Shown here: piece by piece, positions 19,214 through 29,053 of the stretch
Position numbering within the stretch: position 1 is the stretch's first letter
Layout of the letters: every line of letters begins with the position of its first letter
Origin: Bacillus sp. UNC41MFS5
GTDB lineage: Bacteria; Bacillota; Bacilli; Bacillales_B; DSM-18226
Assembly: GCF_000686805.1 (NCBI RefSeq)
Contig: NZ_JMLP01000005.1
Location: forward strand, 430,307-494,306
Reading direction: 5' to 3'
DNA: 64,000 bases
The notes under the pieces: generated by a model
What the model was told of the DNA's origin: nothing
Databases searched by the model: none
What the model saw: only the letters and a program-made list of their open reading frames with translations
Position numbers and translations under genes: made by a program

Positions 19214-19238
19214 ATTTTTTACTCAGCGCATTTTTTTC
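19201..19238 (+). terminator. Terminator overlapping the yqgE stop
   Basis: ATGCGTTGAGTA and TACTCAGCGCAT pair and are followed by seven Ts. The left arm contains the stop codon of yqgE. Confidence 0.88.
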
Positions 19239-19352
19239 TTTGGCATTTTTTCCAGAGAAATTGGTAAGGGTTTTTCATAGAAAAAAGCAGACTAATCCTA
19301 TAAAATAGAGAAAGTTAAGCTTAAGCCGTGAAAAAGGAAGTGTTTTTATCCC

Positions 19353-21455
19353 TTGAATAATAAAAAGAAAAAAAAGAAGGAACATGTGCCATTTCGTTTA
19401 AACATGTTATTCTTTGTGGTATTCATGCTATTTTCTGTCCTCATTCTAAGACTTGGCGAATTACAAATCGTTTTTGGGGATGATTTTAAACGTGAAATTG
19501 AACGGACAGAAGATGTTACAGTAAATAACCCTGTTCCTAGGGGGAAAATGTTTGACCGTAATGGGAAAATTATTGTTGATAATACGCCATTAAACGCGAT
19601 TACATACACAAAATATCAACAAACTACCCAAGAGGAAATGTTAGAAAGCGCAGCAAAATTGGCAAAAATCATTGACAAAACTGAAGATGCAAAAAAAGTT
19701 CCTATTCGGGATAGAAAGGATTATTGGATTATAAAACATCCCGAAGAAGCAAAAGCAAAAATTACTGAAAAAGAATGGGACCTCTATAAACAAGAGAAGT
19801 TAGATGATAAGCAAATTTATAAACTTCAGATTGATCGAATAACTGATAAAGAAGTGAAAAGTATTGTTGGTGAAGAGCTTGAAACTCTTGCGATCTATAG
19901 AGTCTTTAACAGTGGTTATGCCTTAACACCACAAATTGTTAAAAATAAAGACGTTACACCTGAAGAATTCGCGGTTGTCAGTGAAAACCTAGAAAATTTA
20001 CCTGGTGTTGATACAACAACTGATTGGACACGAAAGTATGTTTTTGGGAAGACACTAAAGTCAATATTAGGAGATGTTACTACCTCTGAAGCAGGGATTC
20101 CCAAAGAGCAGTTAGAAAAATATATGGCCCGTGACTACAGCCGTAATGACCGAGTCGGAAAAAGTTATCTTGAATTAAAATACGAAGATGTCCTGCATGG
20201 TCAAAAGGCAAAAGTGAAAAATGTAACCGATAAGACGGGGAAAATCCTTTCCACAGAAGTAGTTTCTGAAGGCAAGAGGGGTAAAGATCTTGTTTTAACG
20301 ATTGATATGGATCTTCAGAAGAAGGTAGAAAATATCATCGAAGAAGAAATGTGGAGTGCAAAGCAAAAACCAAATACTGCTCTACTCGATCGTGCTTTCG
20401 TCGTTCTAATGGATCCCCATACCGGTGAAGTCTTATCACTGGCTGGAAAACAAATTAGTAAAGATAAAAAAGGTAAAACAGTCATGAATGACTTTGCTGG
20501 AGGAAATATTACGACTTCCTATAACGTTGGGTCTGCAGTAAAAGGAGCAACGATTTTAACTGGTTATAAAACGGGGGCAATTCAACCTGGTTCGACCCAA
20601 CTAGACGAACCTTTGAGAATTGCTAGCTCACCTGTTATGTCTTCATGGAGAACATTTGGCCGGATAAATGATTTAAGGGCACTACAGGTTTCTTCCAACG
20701 TCTATATGTGGAAAACCGTTATCGCGATGGCAGGTGGACAGTATCGTGCTAATCAACCATTACCGCTCGATTATTCAGCCTTTGATACGATGCGGCAGTC
20801 ATTCAGTCAGTTTGGTTTAGGTACGCGTACGGGGATTGACCTGCCTAATGAAATGAGCGGCTTTCCAGGTCCTGAAAGAACTCCTGGTTTACTCCTGTTC
20901 CTATCGATTGGTCAGTATGATACGTATACACCAATCCAACTAGCGCAGTACGTCTCTACAATAGCGAATGGTGGTAATCGTATCCAGCCACATCTCGTTA
21001 AGGAAATTCGCGAACCTGTCATGGAAAATAATGAATTAGGTCCGATTGTCGAGGAAATCCAACCTAAAGTATTAAACCGGTTAGATATGAAAGAATCATG
21101 GATAAAACGGGTTCAAGAAGGATTTCGAATGGTCATGCAGGTGGGTGACGGTACTGCTGTAAGTTACTTTAAGAGTGCAGATTATTCCCCTGCAGGAAAA
21201 ACAGGAACGGCACAGGCGTTTTATGATGGATCTGATAAATCAAAGCGTGGCACAGAAGTAATGAACCTAAGCCTCGTCAGCTTTGCACCATCTGATAATC
21301 CCGAGGTAGCTATGGCTGTTGTCGTACCGTGGGCATATCAAGGAAACAGTGGTCCAAGTATTAATAACCTAATAGGGCGAAGAGTCTTGGATGCTTATTT
21401 TGATTTAAAGAAAGAACGTCAAGAAAAAGAAAAAAAATCAACATCTGAACAATAG
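19353..21455 (+). CDS. pbpA: Penicillin-binding protein 2A-type transpeptidase
   Basis: Class B PBP (700 aa) that cross-links peptidoglycan for lateral wall growth of rod cells. A short lysine-rich cytoplasmic tail, a single membrane helix (NMLFFVVFMLFSVLILRL, about residues 17-34), a dimerisation domain beginning VPRGKMFDRNG, and the transpeptidase domain with active-site SAVK, SSN (LQVSSNVYMW) and KTGTA. The sequence follows B. subtilis PbpA closely. The start is TTG, preceded by AAGGAAG; the next in-frame ATG would fall inside the membrane helix. Single-gene operon. Confidence 0.95.
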   Translation: MNNKKKKKKEHVPFRLNMLFFVVFMLFSVLILRLGELQIVFGDDFKREIERTEDVTVNNPVPRGKMFDRNGKIIVDNTPLNAITYTKYQQTTQEEMLESAAKLAKIIDKTEDAKKVPIRDRKDYWIIKHPEEAKAKITEKEWDLYKQEKLDDKQIYKLQIDRITDKEVKSIVGEELETLAIYRVFNSGYALTPQIVKNKDVTPEEFAVVSENLENLPGVDTTTDWTRKYVFGKTLKSILGDVTTSEAGIPKEQLEKYMARDYSRNDRVGKSYLELKYEDVLHGQKAKVKNVTDKTGKILSTEVVSEGKRGKDLVLTIDMDLQKKVENIIEEEMWSAKQKPNTALLDRAFVVLMDPHTGEVLSLAGKQISKDKKGKTVMNDFAGGNITTSYNVGSAVKGATILTGYKTGAIQPGSTQLDEPLRIASSPVMSSWRTFGRINDLRALQVSSNVYMWKTVIAMAGGQYRANQPLPLDYSAFDTMRQSFSQFGLGTRTGIDLPNEMSGFPGPERTPGLLLFLSIGQYDTYTPIQLAQYVSTIANGGNRIQPHLVKEIREPVMENNELGPIVEEIQPKVLNRLDMKESWIKRVQEGFRMVMQVGDGTAVSYFKSADYSPAGKTGTAQAFYDGSDKSKRGTEVMNLSLVSFAPSDNPEVAMAVVVPWAYQGNSGPSINNLIGRRVLDAYFDLKKERQEKEKKSTSEQ

Positions 21456-21496
21456 GAAGAAACCACAAGTAACAACGAGTAAACTCAACAACCCAA

Positions 21497-21533
21497 ACAC
21501 CTGTCTCTCAAGTCGGAGACAGGTGTTTTTTAT
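21497..21533 (+). terminator. Terminator of pbpA
   Basis: ACACCTGTCTC and GAGACAGGTGT form an 11-bp stem followed by six Ts. Confidence 0.92.
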
Positions 21534-21540
21534 TCATAAT

Positions 21541-21620
21541 TTACAAAAACTCAACATTCATTTACAAAACCTTTACATAAGATTAAAACTCAGTTAACAG
21601 TTTAGCTTTATTCTTATACA
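21541..21620 (+). promoter_or_regulatory. pst promoter with PhoP-type box array
   Basis: TT(A/T)ACA-like hexamers recur every 10-11 bp at 21541, 21551 (TCAACA), 21561 (TTTACA), 21572 (TTTACA), 21583 (TTAAAA) and 21594 (TTAACA). A -10 candidate TATACA follows at 21615-21620. Direct repeats in helical phase upstream of the -10 are the known architecture of Bacillus PhoP-activated promoters, so phosphate starvation induction is inferred. Confidence 0.75.
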
Positions 21621-21673
21621 TGTAAGGCAGAACAAATAAAAACAAATCTAAATTCACAGGGGGAATTAAACAA

Positions 21674-22588
21674 ATGAAAAGCTTAAAAAAATTCGGCCTA
21701 TTACTTACTCTTGCCGCATTAATGGTATTTGCAGCTGCATGTGGCGGAGCTTCTACTGATAAAAATGAAGGAACTGAAAATAAAGATACTAAAACCACTG
21801 AACTCTCTGGCACCTTAAGCGTTTCTGGTTCCTCTGCGATGCAACCATTAGTTGCCGCTGCTGCAGAAGAATTTATGGCTGAAAATCCAAAAGTCGATGT
21901 TCAAGTTAATGCTGGTGGATCTGGTACAGGCTTATCACAAGTTGCTGAAGGATCTGTACAGATTGGTAACTCCGATGTATTTGCAGAAGAAAAAGAAGGC
22001 ATCCCGGCTGATCAACTTGTTGACCATAAAGTAGCTGTTGTAGGTATGACTGCTGCTGTTAATCCTAAAGTTGGTATTAAAGATATTAAAAAAGCAGATT
22101 TAATTAAAGTTTTCACTGGAAAAATTACGAACTGGAAAGAACTTGGCGGTGCTGATCAAAAAATCGTTCTTGTGAATCGTCCAGACTCTTCAGGAACACG
22201 TGCAGTATTCAATAAGTTCGCTCTTGATGGTGCTACACCTGCGGAAGGAATTACCGAAGATTCATCAAACACAGTTAAAAAGATTATTAATGAAACGGAT
22301 GGTGCTGTTGGTTACCTTGCATTCTCATACTTCACTGACGAATCTGTCACACCACTTGCAATCGATGGTGTAGAACCAACAGAAGAAAATGTACAATCTG
22401 GTAAATTCCCAGTTTGGGCTTACCAACACTCTTATACAAAAGGTGAAGCAAAAGATCTTGCTAAAGCGTTCCTTGACTATTTAATGTCTGACGATATCCA
22501 AAACACTCTATTAAAAGAACAAGGATATCTTCCTGTCACAAAAATGAAAGTAGAACGCGATGCTAAAGGGAATCAAAAAGATCTTTAG
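21674..22588 (+). CDS. pstS: Phosphate ABC transporter substrate-binding lipoprotein
   Basis: 304-aa extracellular phosphate-binding lipoprotein. The signal peptide ends in lipobox AAAC (cysteine near residue 23), followed by an acidic/Thr linker. The mature domain has phosphate-contact blocks SGSSAMQPLV, NAGGSGTGL and NRPDSSGTRAVF. It is the first gene of a six-gene pst operon. A hairpin behind it may keep its transcript more abundant than the rest. Confidence 0.96.
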   Translation: MKSLKKFGLLLTLAALMVFAAACGGASTDKNEGTENKDTKTTELSGTLSVSGSSAMQPLVAAAAEEFMAENPKVDVQVNAGGSGTGLSQVAEGSVQIGNSDVFAEEKEGIPADQLVDHKVAVVGMTAAVNPKVGIKDIKKADLIKVFTGKITNWKELGGADQKIVLVNRPDSSGTRAVFNKFALDGATPAEGITEDSSNTVKKIINETDGAVGYLAFSYFTDESVTPLAIDGVEPTEENVQSGKFPVWAYQHSYTKGEAKDLAKAFLDYLMSDDIQNTLLKEQGYLPVTKMKVERDAKGNQKDL

Positions 22589-22608
22589 AAATCGGGTTGA
22601 ATAATGAA

Positions 22609-22636
22609 AGGGTAAATGCTAGTAGGCATTTACCCT
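22609..22636 (+). other. Intercistronic hairpin between pstS and pstC
   Basis: GGGTAAATGC (22610-22619) and GCATTTACCC (22626-22635) form a perfect 10-bp stem with a 6-base loop. No T-run follows, so it is more likely a processing or stability element, or a weak terminator, than a full stop. Confidence 0.7.
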
Positions 22637-22669
22637 ATTATGACGTATTTTAGGGGTGTTTGGTGCATT

Positions 22670-23590
22670 ATGGAAAAGTTAGTACCTGCAAAAGACAGAT
22701 TGTTAAAGTCTAAGAAAAATTGGCTGGATGGGGAATTACGCGGGAAAATTCTCGTTATCTTGTGTGCTGTCATAATGATATCAGCAACAATCTCGATCAC
22801 CATTTTCTTGGGCTCAAAGGGTTTACAATCCTTTATTAAAAATGGTGTAAGTCTTATTGAATTCATAACCAGTACTCATTGGAACCCTACAAATCAAGCG
22901 AAACCTGAATATGGAGCGTTACCGTTTATTTTTGGCTCATTTGCGGTAACCTTTCTATCAGCCATTGTTGCAGCACCATTAGGTATTGGCGGAGCCATTT
23001 TTATGACAGAAATTGCACCTTCATGGGGTAGAAAGATTTTGCAGCCAGTCATAGAACTTTTGGTTGGAATTCCATCTGTTGTTTATGGCTTCATTGGGCT
23101 TACAGTGTTAGTCCCATTTATTAGGGAGCATGTGGGAGGACTTGGTTTTAGCTTGCTATCAGGTACCATTGTTTTATCAATTATGATTTTGCCGACTGTA
23201 ACAACGATTGCAACAGATGCGATGAGTTCACTGCCTAAAAATCTTCGTGAAGGTTCGTATGCACTCGGCGCTACTCGCTGGCAGACGATACGAAAAGTAT
23301 TAATACCTGCAGCATTACCTACCCTCTTAACTGCTATTGTTCTTGGTATGGCAAGAGCATTTGGAGAGGCACTTGCGGTACAGATGGTTATTGGTAACGT
23401 AAGAGATCTGCCAACAAGTTTATTAGATGCTTCAGCAACCTTAACAACCATTATTACTCTAAACATGGGTCATACAACCTATGGTAGCGTAGAAAATAAT
23501 ACGCTTTGGTCAATGGGCTTAATTTTATTAATCATGTCGTTCGCGTTTATTCTCCTCATTCGCTACCTATCGTCAAGGAGGAAAATGTAA
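22670..23590 (+). CDS. pstC: Phosphate ABC transporter permease PstC
   Basis: 306-aa permease with six membrane helices and the cytoplasmic loop typical of binding-protein-dependent permeases (NLREGSYALGATRWQTIRKV). The ATG at 22670 gives MEKLVPAKD, a normal N-terminus. In-frame codons upstream would run through the intercistronic hairpin and are rejected. The stop overlaps the pstA start by one base (TAATG). Confidence 0.94.
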   Translation: MEKLVPAKDRLLKSKKNWLDGELRGKILVILCAVIMISATISITIFLGSKGLQSFIKNGVSLIEFITSTHWNPTNQAKPEYGALPFIFGSFAVTFLSAIVAAPLGIGGAIFMTEIAPSWGRKILQPVIELLVGIPSVVYGFIGLTVLVPFIREHVGGLGFSLLSGTIVLSIMILPTVTTIATDAMSSLPKNLREGSYALGATRWQTIRKVLIPAALPTLLTAIVLGMARAFGEALAVQMVIGNVRDLPTSLLDASATLTTIITLNMGHTTYGSVENNTLWSMGLILLIMSFAFILLIRYLSSRRKM

Positions 23591-24477
23591 TGAACAGTAA
23601 AACTGCAGATCGAATTGCTACAGGCGTATTTATTACCATTGCAATCATAATCATTTCTATTTTAGCTGGTTTATTTTATTATATTTTGGTTAATGGACTT
23701 AAACATATTTCTCTTGAATTTTTAACCACTCCATCAAGCAATGTACGTGCCGGTGGGGGCATTCGCGACCAGTTGTTCAATTCGTTTTATATATTATTTA
23801 TTACGATGTTAATCGCTCTTCCGTTAGGTATAGGCGGTGGAATCTATATGGCGGAATATGCAAAGCCAGGAAGGATTACCGACATAATCCGTTCTTGTAT
23901 AGAAGTTTTAGCCTCGCTGCCATCTATTGTTATTGGGATGTTTGGTTTATTAATGTTCGTTAATTTAACAGGCTGGGGATACACCATTTTGGGAGGAGCC
24001 TTAGCATTAACTGTTTTCAACTTACCGGTAATTGTTCGTGTCAGTGAGGATGCAATTCGTGCAGTCCCAAGAGATTTGAAAGAGGCAAGTCTTGCGTTAG
24101 GGATTACCAAGTGGCATACGATAAAAACTGTTTTATTACCTAGTGCTTTTCCGTCTATTTTAACGGGAGCGATTCTTGCTGCAGGGCGTGTATTTGGGGA
24201 AGCAGCTGCACTATTATTTACTGCTGGACTTTCAACACCAAGACTTGATTACGCAAACTGGAATCCATTTTCCGCTCAATCACCATTAAATATCTTTCGT
24301 CCGGCTGAAACGCTTGCTGTTCACATTTGGTCCGTAAACACACAAGGGTTAATACCTGATGTTGAAGAAGTTTCCAATGGGTCAGCTGCTGTTTTAGTAT
24401 TATCGGTATTAGTATTTAACTTACTTGCAAGGTGGATTGGAAGTATGATTCATAAGAAAGTTACTGCATCTAAATAA
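23590..24477 (+). CDS. pstA: Phosphate ABC transporter permease PstA
   Basis: 295-aa partner permease with six membrane segments and the EAA-type loop [28 protein letters not shown] lies just upstream of the ATG, which shares its first base with the pstC stop. A long periplasmic-side loop near the C-terminus ([18 protein letters not shown]) is typical of PstA. Confidence 0.94.
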   Translation: MNSKTADRIATGVFITIAIIIISILAGLFYYILVNGLKHISLEFLTTPSSNVRAGGGIRDQLFNSFYILFITMLIALPLGIGGGIYMAEYAKPGRITDIIRSCIEVLASLPSIVIGMFGLLMFVNLTGWGYTILGGALALTVFNLPVIVRVSEDAIRAVPRDLKEASLALGITKWHTIKTVLLPSAFPSILTGAILAAGRVFGEAAALLFTAGLSTPRLDYANWNPFSAQSPLNIFRPAETLAVHIWSVNTQGLIPDVEEVSNGSAAVLVLSVLVFNLLARWIGSMIHKKVTASK

Positions 24478-24493
24478 AAGGCGGGGAGATAGA

Positions 24494-25315
24494 ATGGTTA
24501 ATGCTTTTGAGGAAAAGGAAATGGTAAACCAAGCTGTTCGATCAAACAGCCAATTACAAAATGATCTAATATTAGAGGTAAATAATTTAGAAATATTCTA
24601 TGGTGAAAAACGAGCAGTAAATGGAATTTCAATGGATATAGAAAAAAATTCCGTTACTGCCCTAATCGGTCCGTCCGGTTGTGGTAAGTCGACTTTTTTA
24701 AGAAGTATCAATCGAATGAATGATCTCATTCCAGGTGCAAGAGCAGTGGGAGAAATCATTTATGAAGATCTTAATATCTTGTCGGAGCAAATAGATGTTG
24801 TTGCTCTCCGTAAGGAAATAGGGATGGTTTTTCAAAAACCCAACCCTTTTCCAAAATCAATCTATGAAAATATTACGCATGCCCTTAAGTTTGCTGGAAT
24901 CAAGAAGAAAAGCAAACTGGATGAAATTGTCGAAGAGAGTTTGAAAAAAGCTGCATTATGGGAAGAGGTAAAGGACAGGCTTCATAAATCTGCACTATCC
25001 CTTTCAGGCGGGCAGCAGCAGCGTCTTTGCATTGCTAGGACGATTGCAATGAAACCTACGGTCATGCTTCTTGATGAGCCATCATCGGCGCTAGATCCGA
25101 TATCCAATGCAAAAGTGGAGGATTTAATCGTTGATTTAAAAAAGGAATATTCGATAATCATCGTTACACATAATATGCAGCAGGCATCCCGTATTTCCGA
25201 TAAAACAGCTTTCTTTTTGAGCGGTGATATCATTGAATATGATTATACTGAAAAGATTTTTACCAATCCATCTGTTAAAAAGACAGAGGAATATATCTCT
25301 GGAAGGTTTGGATAA
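24494..25315 (+). CDS. pstB: Phosphate ABC transporter ATP-binding protein (first copy)
   Basis: 273-aa ATPase with Walker [11 protein letters not shown]-loop [15 protein letters not shown], signature [13 protein letters not shown] and Walker [14 protein letters not shown]. The C-terminal SGRFG is the usual PstB ending. Corresponds in place to B. subtilis pstBA. The N-terminus is about 15 residues longer than in the second copy. Confidence 0.95.
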   Translation: MVNAFEEKEMVNQAVRSNSQLQNDLILEVNNLEIFYGEKRAVNGISMDIEKNSVTALIGPSGCGKSTFLRSINRMNDLIPGARAVGEIIYEDLNILSEQIDVVALRKEIGMVFQKPNPFPKSIYENITHALKFAGIKKKSKLDEIVEESLKKAALWEEVKDRLHKSALSLSGGQQQRLCIARTIAMKPTVMLLDEPSSALDPISNAKVEDLIVDLKKEYSIIIVTHNMQQASRISDKTAFFLSGDIIEYDYTEKIFTNPSVKKTEEYISGRFG

Positions 25316-25327
25316 GGGGGAAAAGTT

Positions 25328-26101
25328 GTGGAAACTTCAACATTAACCAGACAGGTTTTTGATATAAAAGATCTGAATTTATGGTATGGTGAGCATCATG
25401 CATTAAAAAACATCAATTTTCCGATAAACAAGAAAGAGGTTACCGCTATCATCGGCCCCTCGGGATGTGGTAAATCTACATTTATTAAAACGCTAAACTT
25501 GATGATTAATATGGTCCCAAATGTAAAAATGACGGGCGAAATTAATATTAATGGCCAAAATATATTAGATAAGAAAGTGGATCTCGTCGATTTACGCAAA
25601 CATGTGGGAATGGTTTTCCAGAAGGGAAATCCGTTTCCGCAATCTATTTTTGATAATGTTGCCTATGGACCAAGAGTCCATGGGATCACAAAAAAGAAGC
25701 ATCTTGATGAAATTGTCATTAAATCACTAATGGATGTGGCGCTATGGGAGGAAGTCAAGGATCGTTTACATGCTCCTGCATTGGGACTATCAGGGGGACA
25801 ACAGCAAAGGTTATGTATTGCAAGAGCACTGGCAACCAAACCAGAAGTGTTATTAATGGATGAACCAACATCTGCGTTAGACCCAATTTCTACGCTAAAG
25901 ATCGAAGAAATGATTTTAGAATTAAAAGAAAAATATACGATTGTTATTGTAACCCACAACATGCAGCAGGCATCAAGGGTTTCAGATAAGACTGCATTCT
26001 TTTTAATGGGTGAATTAATCGAATTAGATTCAACATCGACAATTTTTTCAAATCCAAGAGACGAACGGACTGAAGGATACATTACAGGAAGATTCGGATG
26101 A
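25328..26101 (+). CDS. pstB: Phosphate ABC transporter ATP-binding protein (second copy)
   Basis: 257-aa paralogue of the preceding ATPase, corresponding to B. subtilis pstBB. The same motif set is present ([50 protein letters not shown]). GTG start after AAGGGGGA. Two consecutive PstB genes are normal in Bacillus; whether they form a heterodimer cannot be told here. Confidence 0.95.
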   Translation: METSTLTRQVFDIKDLNLWYGEHHALKNINFPINKKEVTAIIGPSGCGKSTFIKTLNLMINMVPNVKMTGEININGQNILDKKVDLVDLRKHVGMVFQKGNPFPQSIFDNVAYGPRVHGITKKKHLDEIVIKSLMDVALWEEVKDRLHAPALGLSGGQQQRLCIARALATKPEVLLMDEPTSALDPISTLKIEEMILELKEKYTIVIVTHNMQQASRVSDKTAFFLMGELIELDSTSTIFSNPRDERTEGYITGRFG

Positions 26102-26114
26102 TGAGGTGTCTACT

Positions 26115-26774
26115 ATGAGTACAAGGGCAATTTTTGATAATAATTTAAAAGAGTTGAAAGATTTGCTTTTAACAATGGCTGAAAAATCGGAGCATGCAAT
26201 CAAGGAAGCGATGATTGCTCTTATTAATCAGGATATGGAAAAGGCTAAGCAAGTTATCGATGGTGATAATGAAATCGATGATTTAGAATATGAAATAAAT
26301 GATAAAGCATTATTATTAATTGCAAGACAATCACCAGTTGCGACTGATCTTAGGAAAATAAATGTAGCTTTAAAAGTATCATCTGAGGTTGAGCGATTTG
26401 CAGATATTGCAGTAAATATTGCTAAATCAGCATTGCATATTGGTAATGAAAAGCATTTTAAAGAAATAATTGATATCCCAAAAATGATGGAAATGGCCTT
26501 GGAGATGGTTTCAGATTCCATAAAGGCCTTTTATTCAGAGGATATTAAGGTTGCAAAAAAATGTGCAGAAAAAGATGATGAAGTGGATAAAATGTTTGGA
26601 ATTTTAATACAAGAATTGTTAGGCCATATTCCACAAAACCCACATGCGACCAACCAAATTATTCAATTGGCATTTGTTTGTAGATATATCGAAAGAATCG
26701 CAGACCATTCAACGAATATTGCAGAACATGTCATTTACCTTGTAACAGGAAACCGAGTTAATTTAAATGCCTAA
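26115..26774 (+). CDS. phoU: Phosphate signalling protein PhoU
   Basis: 219-aa all-helical protein made of two PhoU repeats, each with the metal-binding E/D-x-x-x-D pattern (DNEIDDLEYEIND near residue 54 and KDDEVDKMFGILIQE near 155). It links Pst transport to phosphate sensing. ATG 26115 is preferred to GTG 26106, which overlaps the AGGTG site. As far as I recall, the B. subtilis pst operon lacks a phoU gene at this point, so its presence here is a difference. Confidence 0.92.
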   Translation: MSTRAIFDNNLKELKDLLLTMAEKSEHAIKEAMIALINQDMEKAKQVIDGDNEIDDLEYEINDKALLLIARQSPVATDLRKINVALKVSSEVERFADIAVNIAKSALHIGNEKHFKEIIDIPKMMEMALEMVSDSIKAFYSEDIKVAKKCAEKDDEVDKMFGILIQELLGHIPQNPHATNQIIQLAFVCRYIERIADHSTNIAEHVIYLVTGNRVNLNA

Positions 26775-26791
26775 AGGATCATAGAGTTGTA

Positions 26792-26825
26792 AAAGATAAG
26801 GCGTTTTCTGCCTTATCTTTTTTTA
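26792..26825 (+). terminator. Terminator of the pst-phoU operon
   Basis: AAAGATAAGGC pairs with GCCTTATCTTT, followed by further Ts. Confidence 0.9.
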
Positions 26826-26981
26826 GTAATACGGAAAGTATTGGATCTCAAAGTTTCCAAGAAACGACAATTTGCGTTTATTGTGTGCGGTAGCAACTGG
26901 TGGTACGATTAAATTATCATCTATTAAGAATAATTCGAAAATTCGCGCATATATTAATCAGTTGCAGAAATGGAGGACAAA

Positions 26982-27545
26982 ATGGTTTATGAAACTACTA
27001 ATTTAAAAGGAGATGGCAGAAATATAACTAACCATCCATCTACAGACTATCTTCCGCTTAAGAGTCAAATGATTGCTAAGCTAGTTACTCCCCGTAAAAT
27101 GCTTCTCTTCTGGGAAGTTTCTAACATACCCCAAACAATTATGGAACGATATTTTCATCTAAATTTTTATCGACTGAAGCCAGTTGTTCGAATTTATGAT
27201 GTTACCGATTTGGATTTTACTGGTAAAAACGCTCACCATTTTTTTGAAATCAAGATTCCCTATCAAAATGGACATTGGTTCATAAAAGGGTTGTTTGCAA
27301 ATCGAGATTATGTTGCAGAATTAGGGATTAATGTTTCAGATAAAGAATTTTTTCCGCTGTTTCGCTCCAATATCATTCAGACTCCGATGATGGAAATACC
27401 GAATCGAACTGACATCAATTATGATCTAATTCAAATTAAGCAATATGAAGAGCATCCGCAAAAAAGGATGGATTATAGTAGTATGTATCATTTAAACAAA
27501 CGTGAACATTCTAATGAAGTAAATGAAACACTAAATAATGAATAA
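26982..27545 (+). CDS. DUF4912 domain protein
   Basis: 187-aa protein. The central part (about residues 25-125) shows the DUF4912 pattern: a K-M-L-L-F-W-E-V strand, PVVRIYDVTDLDF, HHFFEIKI, HWFIKGLFANRDYVAELGI. This resembles an immunoglobulin-like carbohydrate-binding fold, but the function is unknown. No signal peptide or membrane segment. The GGAGGA at 26972-26977 fixes the ATG at 26982. The next gene starts 14 bases downstream, so the two are probably co-transcribed. Confidence 0.72.
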   Translation: MVYETTNLKGDGRNITNHPSTDYLPLKSQMIAKLVTPRKMLLFWEVSNIPQTIMERYFHLNFYRLKPVVRIYDVTDLDFTGKNAHHFFEIKIPYQNGHWFIKGLFANRDYVAELGINVSDKEFFPLFRSNIIQTPMMEIPNRTDINYDLIQIKQYEEHPQKRMDYSSMYHLNKREHSNEVNETLNNE

Positions 27546-27559
27546 AAAGGTGTAATTCG

Positions 27560-28171
27560 ATGAATAAAATTAAACAGCTACAACAAAAGAAACCTAGCCC
27601 CCACCTTCCACAGGAAACACTTCAGTTTATTCCCGGTTTATGGGTTAACGGAAAGTACTTTTGGCTCCAAGATTGCAAGGAAAAGGTTTTACATAACGAA
27701 GAAATAGTTATCAAAGTGAAAGAGGAGCAACCCCACTCCAAAATTCGATATTCAAGCGTCTATATTAGTAATCACAGCAAGGAAACGAAAGAGATGAAAG
27801 TTTTGGCCATGCATTACTATCCAATTGTTACTCAAGACAATCTTGCCTTTGTATCACCGACAGATAAAAGAATCTTTCATCATGCAAATAATAATAATTA
27901 TCTGGTTAATGGAGAACATAATGGAGTTGGAATGAAGGAATACACGGCCATGCCACAATGGAAGGTTTTTACTGATCAAATATGGAATTCTCTTCAGAAA
28001 GGGAACCTAAATTACCTGCCAATGGCAAAAACGCCTGCCTCTAGTATTTTTTCAATAAAAATGTCGTTAGGTCCGCATGATATTGGAAAAATGAGCACAT
28101 GGACGATTACAGGGTCCAATAAAAACGAATTACTCTCAATGGAGCAAGCCCTTTTAAAGCAAACGGAATGA
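27560..28171 (+). CDS. Hypothetical protein paired with DUF4912 gene
   Basis: 203-aa protein I do not recognise. It appears soluble, with no signal or membrane segment. It shows alternating strand-like stretches (KIRYSSVYISNHSKETKEMK, FSIKMSLGPHDIGKMSTWTI), suggesting a beta-sandwich. AAAAGGTG precedes the ATG. Tight spacing to the DUF4912 gene suggests they act together. Confidence 0.7.
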   Translation: MNKIKQLQQKKPSPHLPQETLQFIPGLWVNGKYFWLQDCKEKVLHNEEIVIKVKEEQPHSKIRYSSVYISNHSKETKEMKVLAMHYYPIVTQDNLAFVSPTDKRIFHHANNNNYLVNGEHNGVGMKEYTAMPQWKVFTDQIWNSLQKGNLNYLPMAKTPASSIFSIKMSLGPHDIGKMSTWTITGSNKNELLSMEQALLKQTE

Positions 28172-28276
28172 ATACAATAATTATCTAAAAAAAACATACT
28201 AGCATTTCCTTTTAAAAAATGATATTATGGATAAGTCGTATGAATGAAATGCTTAATTGTTTGGAGGGAAATAAAC

Positions 28277-28426
28277 ATGCGCGTGAATATTACATTGGCT
28301 TGCACTGAGTGTGGAGATCGTAACTATATTTCAACAAAAAATAAACGTAATAATCCAGATCGTCTTGAGCTTAAGAAATATTGCCCAAGAGAAAAACGTA
28401 CAACAGCACACCGTGAAACAAAATAA
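28277..28426 (+). CDS. rpmG: 50S ribosomal protein L33
   Basis: 49-aa ribosomal protein with the full L33 pattern: [34 protein letters not shown] and the C-terminal HRETK. It keeps the CxxC pair (C9, C12) plus one later cysteine in KKYCPRE, as seen in several Firmicute L33 paralogues. GGAGGGA supports this ATG. Bacilli carry several rpmG copies; this position matches B. subtilis rpmGA. Confidence 0.95.
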   Translation: MRVNITLACTECGDRNYISTKNKRNNPDRLELKKYCPREKRTTAHRETK

Positions 28427-28454
28427 GCAGTAGGGCTTCCTGCTGCTTTTTTTG
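28426..28454 (+). terminator. Terminator of rpmG
   Basis: AGCAGTAGG pairs with CCTGCTGCT (one G-U pair), followed by seven Ts. Confidence 0.87.
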
Positions 28455-28486
28455 TTGCCTAAAAATTAGAGGTGAGGTTTCCTGTG

Positions 28487-29053
28487 ATGAATAATAAAGT
28501 GTCTATTCGCAATGATATGAAAGAGAAACTTTCGAGTCTTACAAAACCTTTATACGAAGATTATTCAAATAAAATAGCGTCCAAACTTTATGAGGATCAA
28601 GATTGGAAACAAGCACAAGTGATAGGATTAACCATATCAAAAAAGCCAGAAGTTGATACATATCCAATTATTGAGAGAGCATGGGAATTAGGGAAACAAG
28701 TAGTTGTCCCAAAATGTGACCCCAAGGAAAAGAAGATGACTTTTAGAACAATCACCGATTTTTCGCAACTCGAGACAGTATTTTATGGTTTACTAGAGCC
28801 AATTGAGGAAATAACCAATCCAATGAGGGCTGATAGGATTGATTTACTCATTGTTCCAGGTTTGGCCTATACACGAGAAGGTTACCGTTTGGGCTTTGGA
28901 GGAGGTTATTATGATCGTTATTTACAAAAATACTCTGGTAAAACCCTCTCACTTGCCTTTGCCGAGCAGCTGGTGCCACAATTTCTTGTGGAGGATCATG
29001 ATATTCCTGTTTCAAAAATTATTACAAACGTTGAGGTTATCAAGATAAGATGA
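28487..29053 (+). CDS. fthC: 5-formyltetrahydrofolate cyclo-ligase
   Basis: ATP-dependent enzyme (188 aa) that recycles 5-formyl-THF to 5,10-methenyl-THF. Family motifs: the N-terminal basic stretch, PKCDPKEKKMTFR (near residue 78), and the nucleotide-binding LIVPGLAYTREGYRLGFGGG with YYDRYL (about 121-145). GAGGTGAGG at 28469-28477 suits the ATG at 28487, with the GTG at 28484 as alternative. Matches B. subtilis yqgN by place. Its stop overlaps the next ATG (ATGA). Confidence 0.93.
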   Translation: MNNKVSIRNDMKEKLSSLTKPLYEDYSNKIASKLYEDQDWKQAQVIGLTISKKPEVDTYPIIERAWELGKQVVVPKCDPKEKKMTFRTITDFSQLETVFYGLLEPIEEITNPMRADRIDLLIVPGLAYTREGYRLGFGGGYYDRYLQKYSGKTLSLAFAEQLVPQFLVEDHDIPVSKIITNVEVIKIR

